Shown here: piece by piece, positions 1 through 8,460 of the stretch | Layout: every line of letters starts with the position of its first letter | Position numbering within the stretch: the first letter of the stretch is position 1 | Virus record (IMG/VR): IMGVR_UViG_3300036398_001339 | Location: 1-42,822 of that record | From: a virus | Strand: one strand, 5' to 3' | Length of the DNA stretch: 42,822 nucleotides | Made by a program: the position numbers and the translations under genes | The notes under the pieces: model-generated | Database searches by the model: none | What the model was told of the DNA's origin: nothing | Seen by the model: the letters and a program-made list of their open reading frames with translations, nothing else

Positions 1-127
1 AAGGACTTGCTACCTATTAGCATGATAAAGACTAACTCACAGCCTGAGGCCGGGACTCAGGAGGCAGCAAATATCCCCGTTGCAAATAACCTCGGAGCGA
101 TTGATGGAGACAGTTTAACTGATTTCA
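1..127. repeat. Terminal direct repeat, left copy (assembly overlap)
   Basis: These 127 bases are identical to 42696-42822. They contain the start of the scaffold gene, so the reading frame that opens here is the same one that opens at the right end. The exact length suggests the k-mer overlap of a closed circular contig rather than biological terminal repeats. Joined, the genome is a 42,695-bp circle. Confidence 0.95.
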
Positions 128-1020
128 TTAAATCAAATTTCCTTGACGAGGAAGGGGCGGCTCCAGCCAAAGAGGAGCAGCAGGCTGAACCTGAAGCGGA
201 GACTGAGGAGCCAATTGTGGACTCGGAAGTGGAAGCTGAAGAAGAAGCCGATCAACCCGCCGAAGAAGAAAGCGAAGTTGAAGAAAGTCCGTTAAGCAAG
301 GGTGTCCAGAAGCGTATCAACAAATTAGTTGCGGCGAAGAAGGCGGCCCAAGCAGAACTGGAAGCGCAGAAGGCCGAGTTGTCTAAACTACAGCAGGAAC
401 TTGAGACTGCAAAGTCTTACGCTCCTGAACCTAGAGTAGACGTTTCCGATGCAGTCCAGCGTCTAACCTCGATTGAACAAATCAGGAAGGAACACAAGAA
501 TGCGGTGGATATGATCTTGTGGTGCGAAAATCATCCAAATGGTGGCACTTTAAAGACATCAGATGGCGTTGAGCATGAGCTTAACGATGTTGAAGTTCGC
601 AACATAAAGCACTTGGCAATCACGCGAAAAGAAGTCGAATTACCTGCACGGGCTGAATATATTCAGCACCATGCACAAGCTAGAGCTAACGCAATTAAGG
701 AAATGCCATTTTTGGCAGATCCAAAAAGCGAAAAGTATCAAGTTGTGCAGCAGGTCTTAAAAGACTTCCCAGAAATTAAACGTAGGCCAGATTTTGAGTG
801 GCTTGCTGGGATATTTGCACTTGGAGCCGAAGCAATGGCTGCCAAGCAATCGGCAAAAAAGACAGCAGCGCCAATCAAACGCGCCCCAGCGCAACCTGCG
901 GTTAAAGCTGCCCCGGTGACGGTGTCTAAAACGGATCTTCAGAAAGCCAAGCAATCCTTTGCGAAGGATTCTTCGATACGCGGAGTTGAAGACCTCATTA
1001 AAGCAATGGACTTAGTTTAG
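22..1020 (+). CDS. Putative capsid scaffolding protein
   Basis: A 332-aa protein just upstream of the major capsid gene and downstream of terminase and portal, the usual place for a scaffold. Seen: a very acidic N-terminal third (runs of Glu from about residue 40 to 85), a Lys/Glu/Gln-rich predicted coiled coil at about 95-135, and a basic, Ala/Pro/Lys-rich tail before a short helical C-terminus. Acidic, coiled-coil scaffolds with a basic C-terminus that contacts the coat are common in short-tailed phages. I chose the ATG at 22; a TTG at 7 in frame is too close to AAGGA (1-5). No enzyme motif is visible. Function is inferred from position and composition. Confidence 0.7.
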   Translation: MIKTNSQPEAGTQEAANIPVANNLGAIDGDSLTDFIKSNFLDEEGAAPAKEEQQAEPEAETEEPIVDSEVEAEEEADQPAEEESEVEESPLSKGVQKRINKLVAAKKAAQAELEAQKAELSKLQQELETAKSYAPEPRVDVSDAVQRLTSIEQIRKEHKNAVDMILWCENHPNGGTLKTSDGVEHELNDVEVRNIKHLAITRKEVELPARAEYIQHHAQARANAIKEMPFLADPKSEKYQVVQQVLKDFPEIKRRPDFEWLAGIFALGAEAMAAKQSAKKTAAPIKRAPAQPAVKAAPVTVSKTDLQKAKQSFAKDSSIRGVEDLIKAMDLV

Positions 1021-1049
1021 TCCTTAACAACTCAAACCTTATTTAGTTT

Positions 1050-2099
1050 ATGGCAATTCTTACTGAACCGAATCTTAGTGGCCGTGGTAAACGCGAAGAC
1101 TTGGCTGACATGATCAGCATGGTTGACGCAAAAGACACGCCTTTTACGTCTATGGCCCGTAAGGGCAGTAAGCCCGGAAATATGTATTTCCGCTGGCAGG
1201 CAGACAGCAATCCTGCACCTAAAGTTGGTGGTACTGTTGACGGCACCGATGTGACATCAAACCAGTATGTCAACTGGGATGTGGGCTATCGTGCGGAACT
1301 TGCGAACTACGCGCAGGTCTTCCGTATGGATCCTGTCCGTGTGTCTAAGTTGTCTACCGACATTGCCCAAGTGGCAGGTGTCCGTGATGAACTGGCATAC
1401 AACGTCAGCAAATCCATCCTGCAATGCAAGCGTTCGATTGAGACGACTCTCTGCTCGAACCAGACTGCACAGCAGGACAACGGGACTGTTCCTTACCTCA
1501 CGGCAGGGATTCAGACTTGGATCAGCACGACTGGAACTGGAACGCCAACCCCCGGCGACATTCCTGCCATCTTCCGCACTCCTACGGATTCGATCCTGAC
1601 TGGCGCATCCAGCGCAATGACGGACGTTGCCGTGCAGGGGCTGCTCAAGAGCATCTATAACCAGACTGGCCAGTATCGCTCTTATGATGCGATTGTTGGC
1701 ACGGATCTGAAGCGTGCGTTCACGGGTCTCCTCGGGACGACTGCACTTACGACCACTACGGAAACTGCCGCTGGTGCAACTAAGGTGCAAACCTTTCAGC
1801 GTGATGCTTCTGCAGAAGCTTACATCCAGTCGGTCGATGTCTTTCAAGGTGACTTTGGCACCGTAAAATTACACCCCACGGTGTTTCTCGGGACTATTAC
1901 TGGCGGTGCATGGACAGTTACTCCGTACAAAGGCCTTGTGCTGAACATGGACTTGATCGAAGTCCGTTACGGTGGAAATGTCGCTGCTGTACAGGCATTG
2001 CCTGACTTCGGCGCAGGTGCTGCTCGCCTCGTTGAAGCGGTTTGCGGTCTTGTTGTCGGAAACCCATTGGGTCTTGGCAAGTTTGACTTCAGCTCGTAG
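1050..2099 (+). CDS. Major capsid protein, DUF5309 / SU10-like family
   Basis: A 349-aa protein with the hallmark N-terminus of DUF5309 capsid proteins: GRGKREDLADMI, then a DTPF motif (about residues 30-33), a stretch ending in W-Q-A-D-S, and YRAELANYAQVF near residue 80, followed by a helix containing DELAYNVSKS. DUF5309 proteins are HK97-fold major coat proteins. Gene order (terminase, portal, scaffold, coat) agrees. The gene starts 30 bases after the scaffold stop. The leader just before ATG (ACCTTATTTAGTTT) has no Shine-Dalgarno sequence, surprising for what should be the most abundant virion protein. It is followed by the triple RNA element at 2105-2390. Confidence 0.9.
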   Translation: MAILTEPNLSGRGKREDLADMISMVDAKDTPFTSMARKGSKPGNMYFRWQADSNPAPKVGGTVDGTDVTSNQYVNWDVGYRAELANYAQVFRMDPVRVSKLSTDIAQVAGVRDELAYNVSKSILQCKRSIETTLCSNQTAQQDNGTVPYLTAGIQTWISTTGTGTPTPGDIPAIFRTPTDSILTGASSAMTDVAVQGLLKSIYNQTGQYRSYDAIVGTDLKRAFTGLLGTTALTTTTETAAGATKVQTFQRDASAEAYIQSVDVFQGDFGTVKLHPTVFLGTITGGAWTVTPYKGLVLNMDLIEVRYGGNVAAVQALPDFGAGAARLVEAVCGLVVGNPLGLGKFDFSS

Positions 2100-2104
2100 G
2101 CTTG

Positions 2105-2390
2105 ATCGGTGACACCTACCCCGACGCGAAAGCGTTTCTAGAAGTGGTGTGACACTCTGGAGAGACAGAGATTATAGACCTGTCAAGGCTAGTGCAAAAG
2201 CATCCTCAAACCGACGGGTCACTTTTTGCGACACCTGCTAGTGGCTCCATGCCGCTAAGGCTTGATTAAGCGAAAGCTAGTTGAGTTAGTGGTGTGACTA
2301 GCTGGAGAGACAGGTGTCGGCAGCGGCCATGAATCGCTGTGGTGAACGCACACCGGAAGTGGCGTGACAGCCGGAGAGACGGCACACTTT
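2105..2390 (+). ncRNA. Three tandem copies of an undescribed structured RNA element
   Basis: A 292-base gene-free gap contains three elements with the same two boxes: AGTGGYGTGAC, then GGAGAGAC 4-5 nt later. Box positions are 2143-2153/2159-2166, 2288-2298/2304-2311 and 2358-2368/2373-2380. Copy 2 closes with a perfect 9-bp stem (CGACACCTG 2229-2237 with CAGGTGTCG 2311-2319) plus CTAG/CTAG (2238-2241/2298-2301), leaving GGAGAGA as a one-sided bulge. Hairpins precede the first box in each copy: ACGC-GAAA-GCGT in copy 1, AGC-GAAA-GCT in a longer hairpin in copy 2, and CAGCG/CGCTG plus GGTG/CACC in copy 3. Copy 3 can close with GTGTCG (2314-2319) and CGGCAC (2380-2385), which uses the same strand as the copy 2 stem. 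It ends a few bases before the ATG at 2392. The strand is inferred from flanking genes. No known family was recognised. Confidence 0.7.
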
Positions 2391-2391
2391 T

Positions 2392-2739
2392 ATGATCAAC
2401 ATTGACCCTAGCCTAGCTACTGCAATGGAAGCCGAGTTTCGGCGTGGATGGCAAATGAGACGAGTGCGTGCTGAAGTGCAGGCCAAGCAGGCTGCCAAGT
2501 TCACGCAGATGCGCCACAAATCCATTGAAGGACTAGGGCAAAAGATGGGCAGCATTCCCGGCGATGCTTATCACTTCTGGGGACACAAGCTTGGTTATCA
2601 ATGTTGGGATGATCCAAAGTTCTTAAAAGAATTTTGGCGCGATAACCCTCAATGCAAAGTAAACTCTGGCGGCACGAAAGAGATTAGTGTAGGCTGGGTT
2701 CCGTCTGCCAGTTTCAGATCTCGTACTGTCTATAAATGA
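2392..2739 (+). CDS. Hypothetical virion-region protein
   Basis: A 115-aa protein with an N-terminal amphipathic, Arg/Gln/Lys-rich helical half (about residues 8-45) and a C-terminal half rich in aromatics (HFWGHK, YQCWDD, KEFWRD). No known domain recognised. It starts 5-6 bases after the last structured RNA copy and overlaps the next gene by four bases, so it is likely translated with the connector-like protein. Position right after the coat gene fits a small head or head-tail completion protein, but that is inference. Confidence 0.65.
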   Translation: MINIDPSLATAMEAEFRRGWQMRRVRAEVQAKQAAKFTQMRHKSIEGLGQKMGSIPGDAYHFWGHKLGYQCWDDPKFLKEFWRDNPQCKVNSGGTKEISVGWVPSASFRSRTVYK

Positions 2740-3995
2740 AGACCGTTCCATTCAGCAGCATTTTGTCTGGGGTTTGCCAACTTGTTGGACTGGATCGCGC
2801 AACGCTGAATGACAAAAGTTTCTACGCAATTCGTGATTTTACCAGTAAGCGCATCAACACCATCTGGGATCGCGAGGAGTGGCCTGACATAGACAGGTAC
2901 TTTGACACGCATCCGGGCAGTCCAATATCTTTGTTTGAGATACCAGATGATTTCTTGGCAACAGAATCAGATTCTCCTCTTTCTACGGAGTCATTAGTTG
3001 ATATTGTCATTACTTCTGAAACTACTCCGCTTAGGATGGAGTTGGACTTGTATTTTCCAAGAATATACTTGGAAGACTTTTCTTCTGATGCGTTTGCAAA
3101 AGATACAATCGACCAAACTTACGTTAAGTTTTTAAACGCATTGTACCTTACGAATGCCGATGGCGAGAAAGTAAGCCTTGCAGACAAGCAGTATAACTTT
3201 ACTTACGAAACGCTAAGGGATGAAATTGGCGAGTTTATAAGTGCAATCACTATACGAATTGACTTTCCGTTTACGGTTTCTCCATACACCTATCGCGGTG
3301 TAAATGACCTAACAACCATGAAGGTTGTGTTCATGGACAACCCGCAGTACATGGTGCAAGTTCCAGATGACGGGCTTCATGTGATCGATGCCTACAACAC
3401 GGACGTCAGAAGATCAACGCGAGCTATTCAGGAAGATTTTTTGGTGGAAGATAATTCAGTTATTCCATTGATAATCAACTATCCCACGCAGACCTACAGC
3501 GGCCCGAACAACACGGAGTTTTCTTATGTTAGGTTTAAAAATTCCGAAAGGAAGTACTTGAGGTATCGGCTTAAGAGTTTTGAGCTTACTGGCAAAGGGT
3601 ACTCTGTTTCTGAGGTGTACAGGTACAATTCTCAAATCTACTTTGATTGGGAGCAGCAAAACGGTGCGTATAACCCTACAAACTTTGCATACGGGTCTTC
3701 TGGAGACTTCTGGAGGATGAGCCTGTCTAATGGCTCCACATTCCCTGCCGGGACTTCAACTCCTCGAACTCCAACTGAGTACGGACTTACCGTTTGGCAG
3801 AAATACAGTATTCCAAACAGGTTTAGGGACTACTTGATTAATGGCGCGGCATCTGACTTTTTGCGGTCTGAAGGCCGGGCTGAAGAAGCAGTCGTGTGCG
3901 AACAGCTTGCAGAGGCTGCTATACAGCAGCAGATTGATGTGTTAATTAGACAGCAAGGTCAGACACAGAAGATGAACATGGTCTACACTTACTAG
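2736..3995 (+). CDS. Putative head-tail connector / tail tubular protein A-like
   Basis: A 419-aa protein. The N-terminus (about residues 1-50: KTVPFSSILSGVCQLVGLD, then helices with REEWPDI) resembles the start of tail-tubular or adaptor proteins of short-tailed phages, which begin with a similar helical unit and an aromatic-Pro motif. The rest is beta-rich, with many Tyr/Phe and acidic residues, ending in a helical Gln-rich tail. It sits between the coat region and the fibre genes, where a ring that joins portal to tail nozzle would be encoded. The assignment is by order and weak N-terminal likeness. Confidence 0.5.
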   Translation: MKTVPFSSILSGVCQLVGLDRATLNDKSFYAIRDFTSKRINTIWDREEWPDIDRYFDTHPGSPISLFEIPDDFLATESDSPLSTESLVDIVITSETTPLRMELDLYFPRIYLEDFSSDAFAKDTIDQTYVKFLNALYLTNADGEKVSLADKQYNFTYETLRDEIGEFISAITIRIDFPFTVSPYTYRGVNDLTTMKVVFMDNPQYMVQVPDDGLHVIDAYNTDVRRSTRAIQEDFLVEDNSVIPLIINYPTQTYSGPNNTEFSYVRFKNSERKYLRYRLKSFELTGKGYSVSEVYRYNSQIYFDWEQQNGAYNPTNFAYGSSGDFWRMSLSNGSTFPAGTSTPRTPTEYGLTVWQKYSIPNRFRDYLINGAASDFLRSEGRAEEAVVCEQLAEAAIQQQIDVLIRQQGQTQKMNMVYTY

Positions 3996-3996
3996 C

Positions 3997-4206
3997 ATGA
4001 TCACCAAGTTTATTCGCAAAAGGAATCCAAATCCTGCTTTGCCTTTTAATAAGAATTTTGCCAGAGTGCAAGTGTCTGGATCTACACTTACCTTTAACTT
4101 CAAAAAAAAGGCAACATCAACTCCGCCAGTTACGACAGATCGCATTCTGACTGAACTTGGCGATTTCCTTAATACCGAATCCAGCGACCGTTTAAATATA
4201 GGCTAA
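3997..4206 (+). CDS. Small basic hypothetical protein
   Basis: A 69-aa protein with a Lys/Arg-rich N-terminal half and an acidic C-terminal helix (ILTELGDFLNTE). It begins one base after the previous stop and ends one base before the fibre gene. Not recognised. Tight packing within the structural operon supports a real gene. It may be a virion decoration or a fibre adaptor. Confidence 0.6.
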   Translation: MITKFIRKRNPNPALPFNKNFARVQVSGSTLTFNFKKKATSTPPVTTDRILTELGDFLNTESSDRLNIG

Positions 4207-4207
4207 C

Positions 4208-5923
4208 ATGAGCACACGCATTTCCGATCTTCCAGCAGCACCAACAGTTAACTCTGTTGACTTGGTTCCCATTGTTCAGGGAGGTATAACTAAAAAAGCC
4301 ACCGCTGGAACAGTTGTTAGCAACTTGCTGCCAGTAGCATCAACCTCTCAACAGGGGATTGTTCAGTTGGGTACAGGCGCAGGAAATGCCTGCCAAGGCA
4401 ATGACGCTCGTCTTTCAGACAGCCGCACCCCTAGTGGAAGTGCAGGCGGAGATTTGACTGGAACGTATCCTAATCCAGAGCTTACTGCGCTTGGAACGGC
4501 TGGAACTTACGGATCGAGTTCGGCAATTCCAGTTCTTACTGTAGACGCAAAGGGGCGAGTAGCTTCAATTTCTACAGAGCAAATTTTTGTCAATGCAGAC
4601 AACATTACAAGTGGCACACTAAGCCCAACTAGACTTGCAAATAGCGGTGCGTCTGGCGGGACATACGGAAGCTCAACTCAAATTCCAGTCCTTACAATTG
4701 ACGCGAAAGGACGGATTATTTCTGCGGCTACAGCCGCTCCATTGCCCGGAAACAATGCAAGTGATTTAACTACTGGTACGCTTAATCCTAACCTGCTTGC
4801 AACTAGCGGAGTTAGTGCTGGAACATTTGGATCTTCGGTAAGCGTGGGGCAGTTTACGGTTGATTCTAAAGGAAGAATTACGAGCGCAACAGAAATCGGT
4901 ATTTCGGGGTCTGCTGGAGGAACAGTTGTAGCCGTAGGTGCAACGTCTAACACACTTGCGGTTTCTAGCAGCCCTGTTATTTATTCTGGCGCACTACAGA
5001 TCGACCTTGCCACAACTGGAGTTCCGGCGCTTACAGCAGGATCTAGCACTCAATCTGCAGTTATTACTGTAGACACATATGGCCGAATCACGGCTCTTGA
5101 AACTCAGGCAATTGCTGCCCTTTCTCCAACTGGAGTTACGGCTGGAACATATGGCGCATCGGGTAGCGTTGGCGTGCTTGCAGTAAATGCTAATGGCGTA
5201 ATTACCGGAGCAACGCAGCAGGTAATTTCAATTGGAGCCAGCCAAGTATTGGCAGGACTTACATCCGCTCAAGTTACTGGCATTTCCGCATCTCAGGTAT
5301 CTCCCGGTATTACTACTTCACAAATTAGCGGACTTGCTCCATCTGCCACTACCGACACTACAAACGCATCAAATATTACGTCTGGACTGTTAAGTGCATC
5401 AAGGCTTCCTAATAGTGGAGTTGTTGCTTCAACTTACGGATCTAGTGCTGCCATTCCTGTGTTGTCGATTGATTTAAGTGGAAGAATTACTTCAGCATCA
5501 ATTGCTCCAATTACGTCAATTCCCACTACTGTTGGGTACTTAAAAGAAATCACAAGCTTAGTAGCTACGGCTGCCGCTGGCGTAATTAACCTTGACATTC
5601 TTACCCAGCCAACACTTTTTTACACGGCAAGTTCTACTGCTGCATTTACGTTAAATATCAGAGCAAGTTCTCTAGAGACATTTAATAATGTAGTGTCAAC
5701 TGGACAATCTGTTACGGTTACATTTTTAAACACCAACGGATCATTTGCGGCACCATTGTCTGCTCTTACAATTGATGGTGTTACCCAGTCAGTAAAATGG
5801 CAAAATGGAACAGGGTCTATTCCAACGCCGAGTTCAAACTCAATTGACGCTTGGACAATTACAGCAATTAAGACAGCCGAAAATACATATATTGTAATTG
5901 GATCTTTAACTAAATTTGCATAA
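4208..5923 (+). CDS. Tail fibre protein with repeated GTYGSS...GRI units
   Basis: A 571-aa protein. The N-terminus (ISDLPAAPTVNSVDLVPIV, then QGGITKKA) matches the pattern of the second fibre at 8461 (ISALPTASVVNNADIAVI, QGGTTKTA), so both probably share a virion-attachment domain. The shaft has about six related units of the type GTYGSS-x-x-IPVL-x-x-D-x-x-GRI near residues 96, 147, 199, 270, 310 and 404, a repeat type common in phage fibres. The C-terminal part (about 440-571) is a separate non-repetitive beta-rich domain, possibly for trimerisation or receptor contact. It abuts its neighbours, sharing the A of TAATG with the LamG gene. Confidence 0.8.
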   Translation: MSTRISDLPAAPTVNSVDLVPIVQGGITKKATAGTVVSNLLPVASTSQQGIVQLGTGAGNACQGNDARLSDSRTPSGSAGGDLTGTYPNPELTALGTAGTYGSSSAIPVLTVDAKGRVASISTEQIFVNADNITSGTLSPTRLANSGASGGTYGSSTQIPVLTIDAKGRIISAATAAPLPGNNASDLTTGTLNPNLLATSGVSAGTFGSSVSVGQFTVDSKGRITSATEIGISGSAGGTVVAVGATSNTLAVSSSPVIYSGALQIDLATTGVPALTAGSSTQSAVITVDTYGRITALETQAIAALSPTGVTAGTYGASGSVGVLAVNANGVITGATQQVISIGASQVLAGLTSAQVTGISASQVSPGITTSQISGLAPSATTDTTNASNITSGLLSASRLPNSGVVASTYGSSAAIPVLSIDLSGRITSASIAPITSIPTTVGYLKEITSLVATAAAGVINLDILTQPTLFYTASSTAAFTLNIRASSLETFNNVVSTGQSVTVTFLNTNGSFAAPLSALTIDGVTQSVKWQNGTGSIPTPSSNSIDAWTITAIKTAENTYIVIGSLTKFA

Positions 5924-8004
5924 TGCCAATACTTAACACACTTTCGCCTGTATCAGCTAGGGCTTACAGGCTTTCAGGAGCCACAGGTGAAGTTGACCCA
6001 CACTTTTCCAGTACAACCATTTTACTGCACGCAAATCAATTTGGGACAAGTACAAAAAATGATGTTGTATTGGACAGTAGTATTTATGGAAATTCAGTAG
6101 TTAAATCATCAATAGGAACTTCCGGCCAAAGTTCTGTTTCTCCGTATTCAAATGGATATTCAACTGGTTCTTGGTCTGCACTTTTAATTGGATCAACAAC
6201 TAATGCTTTTGCCTTTTCTTCAAGTGCTGGATTTTTATTTGGAACAGGAGATTTTACCGTAGAGTTTTGGATTAATTCATTATCTGGAGGCTCACCAACT
6301 ACTGCATTTCCTACAATTTTAGATTTTAGAAGCACAGATACGACAACAACACAGTTTGCGTTAGCTGTTAATTCCGCAAGTCAACTTTTAAGTTACGGAC
6401 TTCCATCTGGAACTGGAATAACAGTTATAGGCCAACTTCGACGAGGAAGATGGGATCATGTTGCGATTGTCAAAAATGGCGCAAACTTCATAGTTTACAT
6501 TAATGGCATACTTTCAGTTACGCTTGCTGCTGGAGCAACAAATTATACTGACCAAATTTTAAAAATTGGAAATTCTACAGTTAACGCCGTTGCCGCAGGC
6601 GGTTATAGTTATCTTTCAAATTTAAGGGTAACAAAAGGGCAAGTTTTGTACACGGGAACATTTACGCCGAGCACTATCCCATTAACAATTTCTACAAATG
6701 GAAATGCATCCGGCAATGTTGTTTCTCCAATTTCAACAAACGTAAGTCTTTTAACGCTTCAAAATTTTACTGTAAAAGATAATAGTTTAAATTCTATTAC
6801 TATATCTGGGACTTCTCCACAAAGAGGAAGGATGTCTCAATTTAATCCATTTGCTCCACTTGAGCCGTATAGTCCAATTCGTCACGGAGGATCATATAGT
6901 GGCCCATCTTTGATTGTAAATCCAAATGGAAATTTTGCATTAGGAACAGGAGATTTTACTATAGAGTTTTGGCATCTTCCAAATAGTATTAGTGTAGCAA
7001 ATTACGATTTATTATCATGGGAATCAACAGGCGGCCCTAGAATTAATTTCTCCTGCGGTTCAACCGCAATAATTTATGGCTTAGGTAGCGCAACAGCAGA
7101 TGTGAAATCGGTTGCTTCTGCTTATTCGTGGCACCACGTTGCGTTTGTAAGATCTAACTCTGTTGTAAATTTGTATGTAAACGGAAAATTATTATCCTCT
7201 GCTGCAAGTACAGCCGATTATATACGAGTGCAGCCAACTATTATTCCATCTGCGTTAGCATCTATTTCAGATTTTAGAATAGTAAAAGGAACAGCAGTTT
7301 ACACCTCAGATTTTTCACCACCAACTGCTCCATTGGAAGCAATTCCAAATACCGTATTGCTACTTCGGTTTAACAATGCTGGTATATATGATTCAGCAAG
7401 GCTGGCAAATTTTATGTTTCCAGCAAGTGATCTTCCGGTTGTAGACACTACACAAAAATTATTTGGAAGTGGAAGTTTGAAGTTTTCAAGGTCTTCTACA
7501 AGAAACTTTCTCGCATTATCAAATAGGTATGCTTCTTCTTCATTTGGTAGTATGTATTCTTTGGGGGAAGAGTTTACAATTGAAATGTGGGTTAGAAAAT
7601 TAACATCTGGAGCCTTGCAGCATTTATATGGAGACACTAGTTCTACTGGCGTTAGTTTGCTTTTGTTAGCAAATGATACAATTCAATTTAATATTGGAAG
7701 CATTTCTGGTTTGGTTTCACTTACTACATCTGCGACAATTCAAAACTTGCAATGGACTCATATTGCAGTCACAAGGCAGACTGGATTTTTGCTTAAAATA
7801 TGGATAAACGGAGTAATGTCTGCTTCTGCAACTCAAACAACTAATTTTAATTACCCAAGTCTTTTGAATAATTTATTAATTGGAAACGAAAGCGGTACAC
7901 CGCTAGATTATCAATTTGATGGAAATATAGACGAAATTAGGGTTTCAAATGTCTGTAGATACACTACAGATTTCACACCAAGCGGGCCTTTCCCAAATCA
8001 ATAA
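5923..8004 (+). CDS. Triple LamG/concanavalin-A-like tail protein
   Basis: A 693-aa protein made of three laminin-G-like jelly rolls in a row (roughly residues 30-253, 258-487 and 488-693). Each has a GTGDFTVEFW-type strand (FGTGDFTVEFW, LGTGDFTIEFW, LGEEFTIEMWV), a Trp-His or Trp-Asp motif followed by a VNG/ING turn, and ends in a similar strand (NLRVTKGQ, DFRIVKGT, EIRVSNVC) with a Phe-(T/S)-Pro tail. LamG folds bind carbohydrate, so host-surface polysaccharide recognition is likely. It has no enzyme motif. It lies between two fibre genes. Codon use here is noticeably more A/T-rich than in neighbours, suggesting recent acquisition. Confidence 0.85.
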   Translation: MPILNTLSPVSARAYRLSGATGEVDPHFSSTTILLHANQFGTSTKNDVVLDSSIYGNSVVKSSIGTSGQSSVSPYSNGYSTGSWSALLIGSTTNAFAFSSSAGFLFGTGDFTVEFWINSLSGGSPTTAFPTILDFRSTDTTTTQFALAVNSASQLLSYGLPSGTGITVIGQLRRGRWDHVAIVKNGANFIVYINGILSVTLAAGATNYTDQILKIGNSTVNAVAAGGYSYLSNLRVTKGQVLYTGTFTPSTIPLTISTNGNASGNVVSPISTNVSLLTLQNFTVKDNSLNSITISGTSPQRGRMSQFNPFAPLEPYSPIRHGGSYSGPSLIVNPNGNFALGTGDFTIEFWHLPNSISVANYDLLSWESTGGPRINFSCGSTAIIYGLGSATADVKSVASAYSWHHVAFVRSNSVVNLYVNGKLLSSAASTADYIRVQPTIIPSALASISDFRIVKGTAVYTSDFSPPTAPLEAIPNTVLLLRFNNAGIYDSARLANFMFPASDLPVVDTTQKLFGSGSLKFSRSSTRNFLALSNRYASSSFGSMYSLGEEFTIEMWVRKLTSGALQHLYGDTSSTGVSLLLLANDTIQFNIGSISGLVSLTTSATIQNLQWTHIAVTRQTGFLLKIWINGVMSASATQTTNFNYPSLLNNLLIGNESGTPLDYQFDGNIDEIRVSNVCRYTTDFTPSGPFPNQ

Positions 8005-8005
8005 T

Positions 8006-8449
8006 ATGCTACTAGCTGAAATTAAAAACGGATCTGTTGTTTCTTGTAAAGACTCTGCCGAATACGGCAGTTTTTGTTCTCCTCCACTTCAGGAACAACT
8101 TGATGCCAGAGGATTTATGATTGTCAAAACGGACATTCCCTACAACATGCAGACTCACAAACTTGAGTCGTGTAAACCATTCATTGAAAATGGTTATGTC
8201 CGGGTGTCTAATGTGGTTCCAAAAACAATCAAAGACATCGAGCTTGAAAAAATTGGAGCAATGCAGGAGATTAGAAATCAGCGCAATCAGCTTTTGTCGG
8301 AATCTGACTGGACTCAAATTCCAGATGCTCCATCTGCAAAAAAGGCTGAATGGGCGGCATATCGACAAGCTCTCCGTGATTTCCCATCAACAATCGTAGA
8401 CCCTAGAGACTCTGTGGTTTGGCCGAGTGCTCCAAGTGCTTCTGTTTAA
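8006..8449 (+). CDS. Phage tail assembly chaperone-like protein (APC domain)
   Basis: A 147-aa protein whose C-terminal third has the classic chaperone signature: IRNQRNQLLSESDWTQIPD, then a WAAYRQALRDFPS segment, ending with VVWPSAP. This pattern belongs to the small fibre-assembly/APC family encoded next to fibre genes. The N-terminal half (residues 1-90) is a different small domain with NGYVRVSNVV. The start at 8006 follows the LamG stop by one base; longer in-frame readings would overlap that gene. It likely folds or caps one of the flanking fibres. Confidence 0.75.
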   Translation: MLLAEIKNGSVVSCKDSAEYGSFCSPPLQEQLDARGFMIVKTDIPYNMQTHKLESCKPFIENGYVRVSNVVPKTIKDIELEKIGAMQEIRNQRNQLLSESDWTQIPDAPSAKKAEWAAYRQALRDFPSTIVDPRDSVVWPSAPSASV

Positions 8450-8460
8450 CCGTTAATTAT

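Noticed and set aside
1-127. Biological direct terminal repeats as in T7
   Set aside because: The length is exactly 127, a standard assembler k-mer, and the repeat begins and ends without any relation to packaging signals.
2100-2391. Glycine riboswitch
   Set aside because: GGAGAGAC recalls part of that aptamer, but the rest of the core is not present, the other invariant box AGTGGYGTGAC does not fit, and neighbours have no glycine link.
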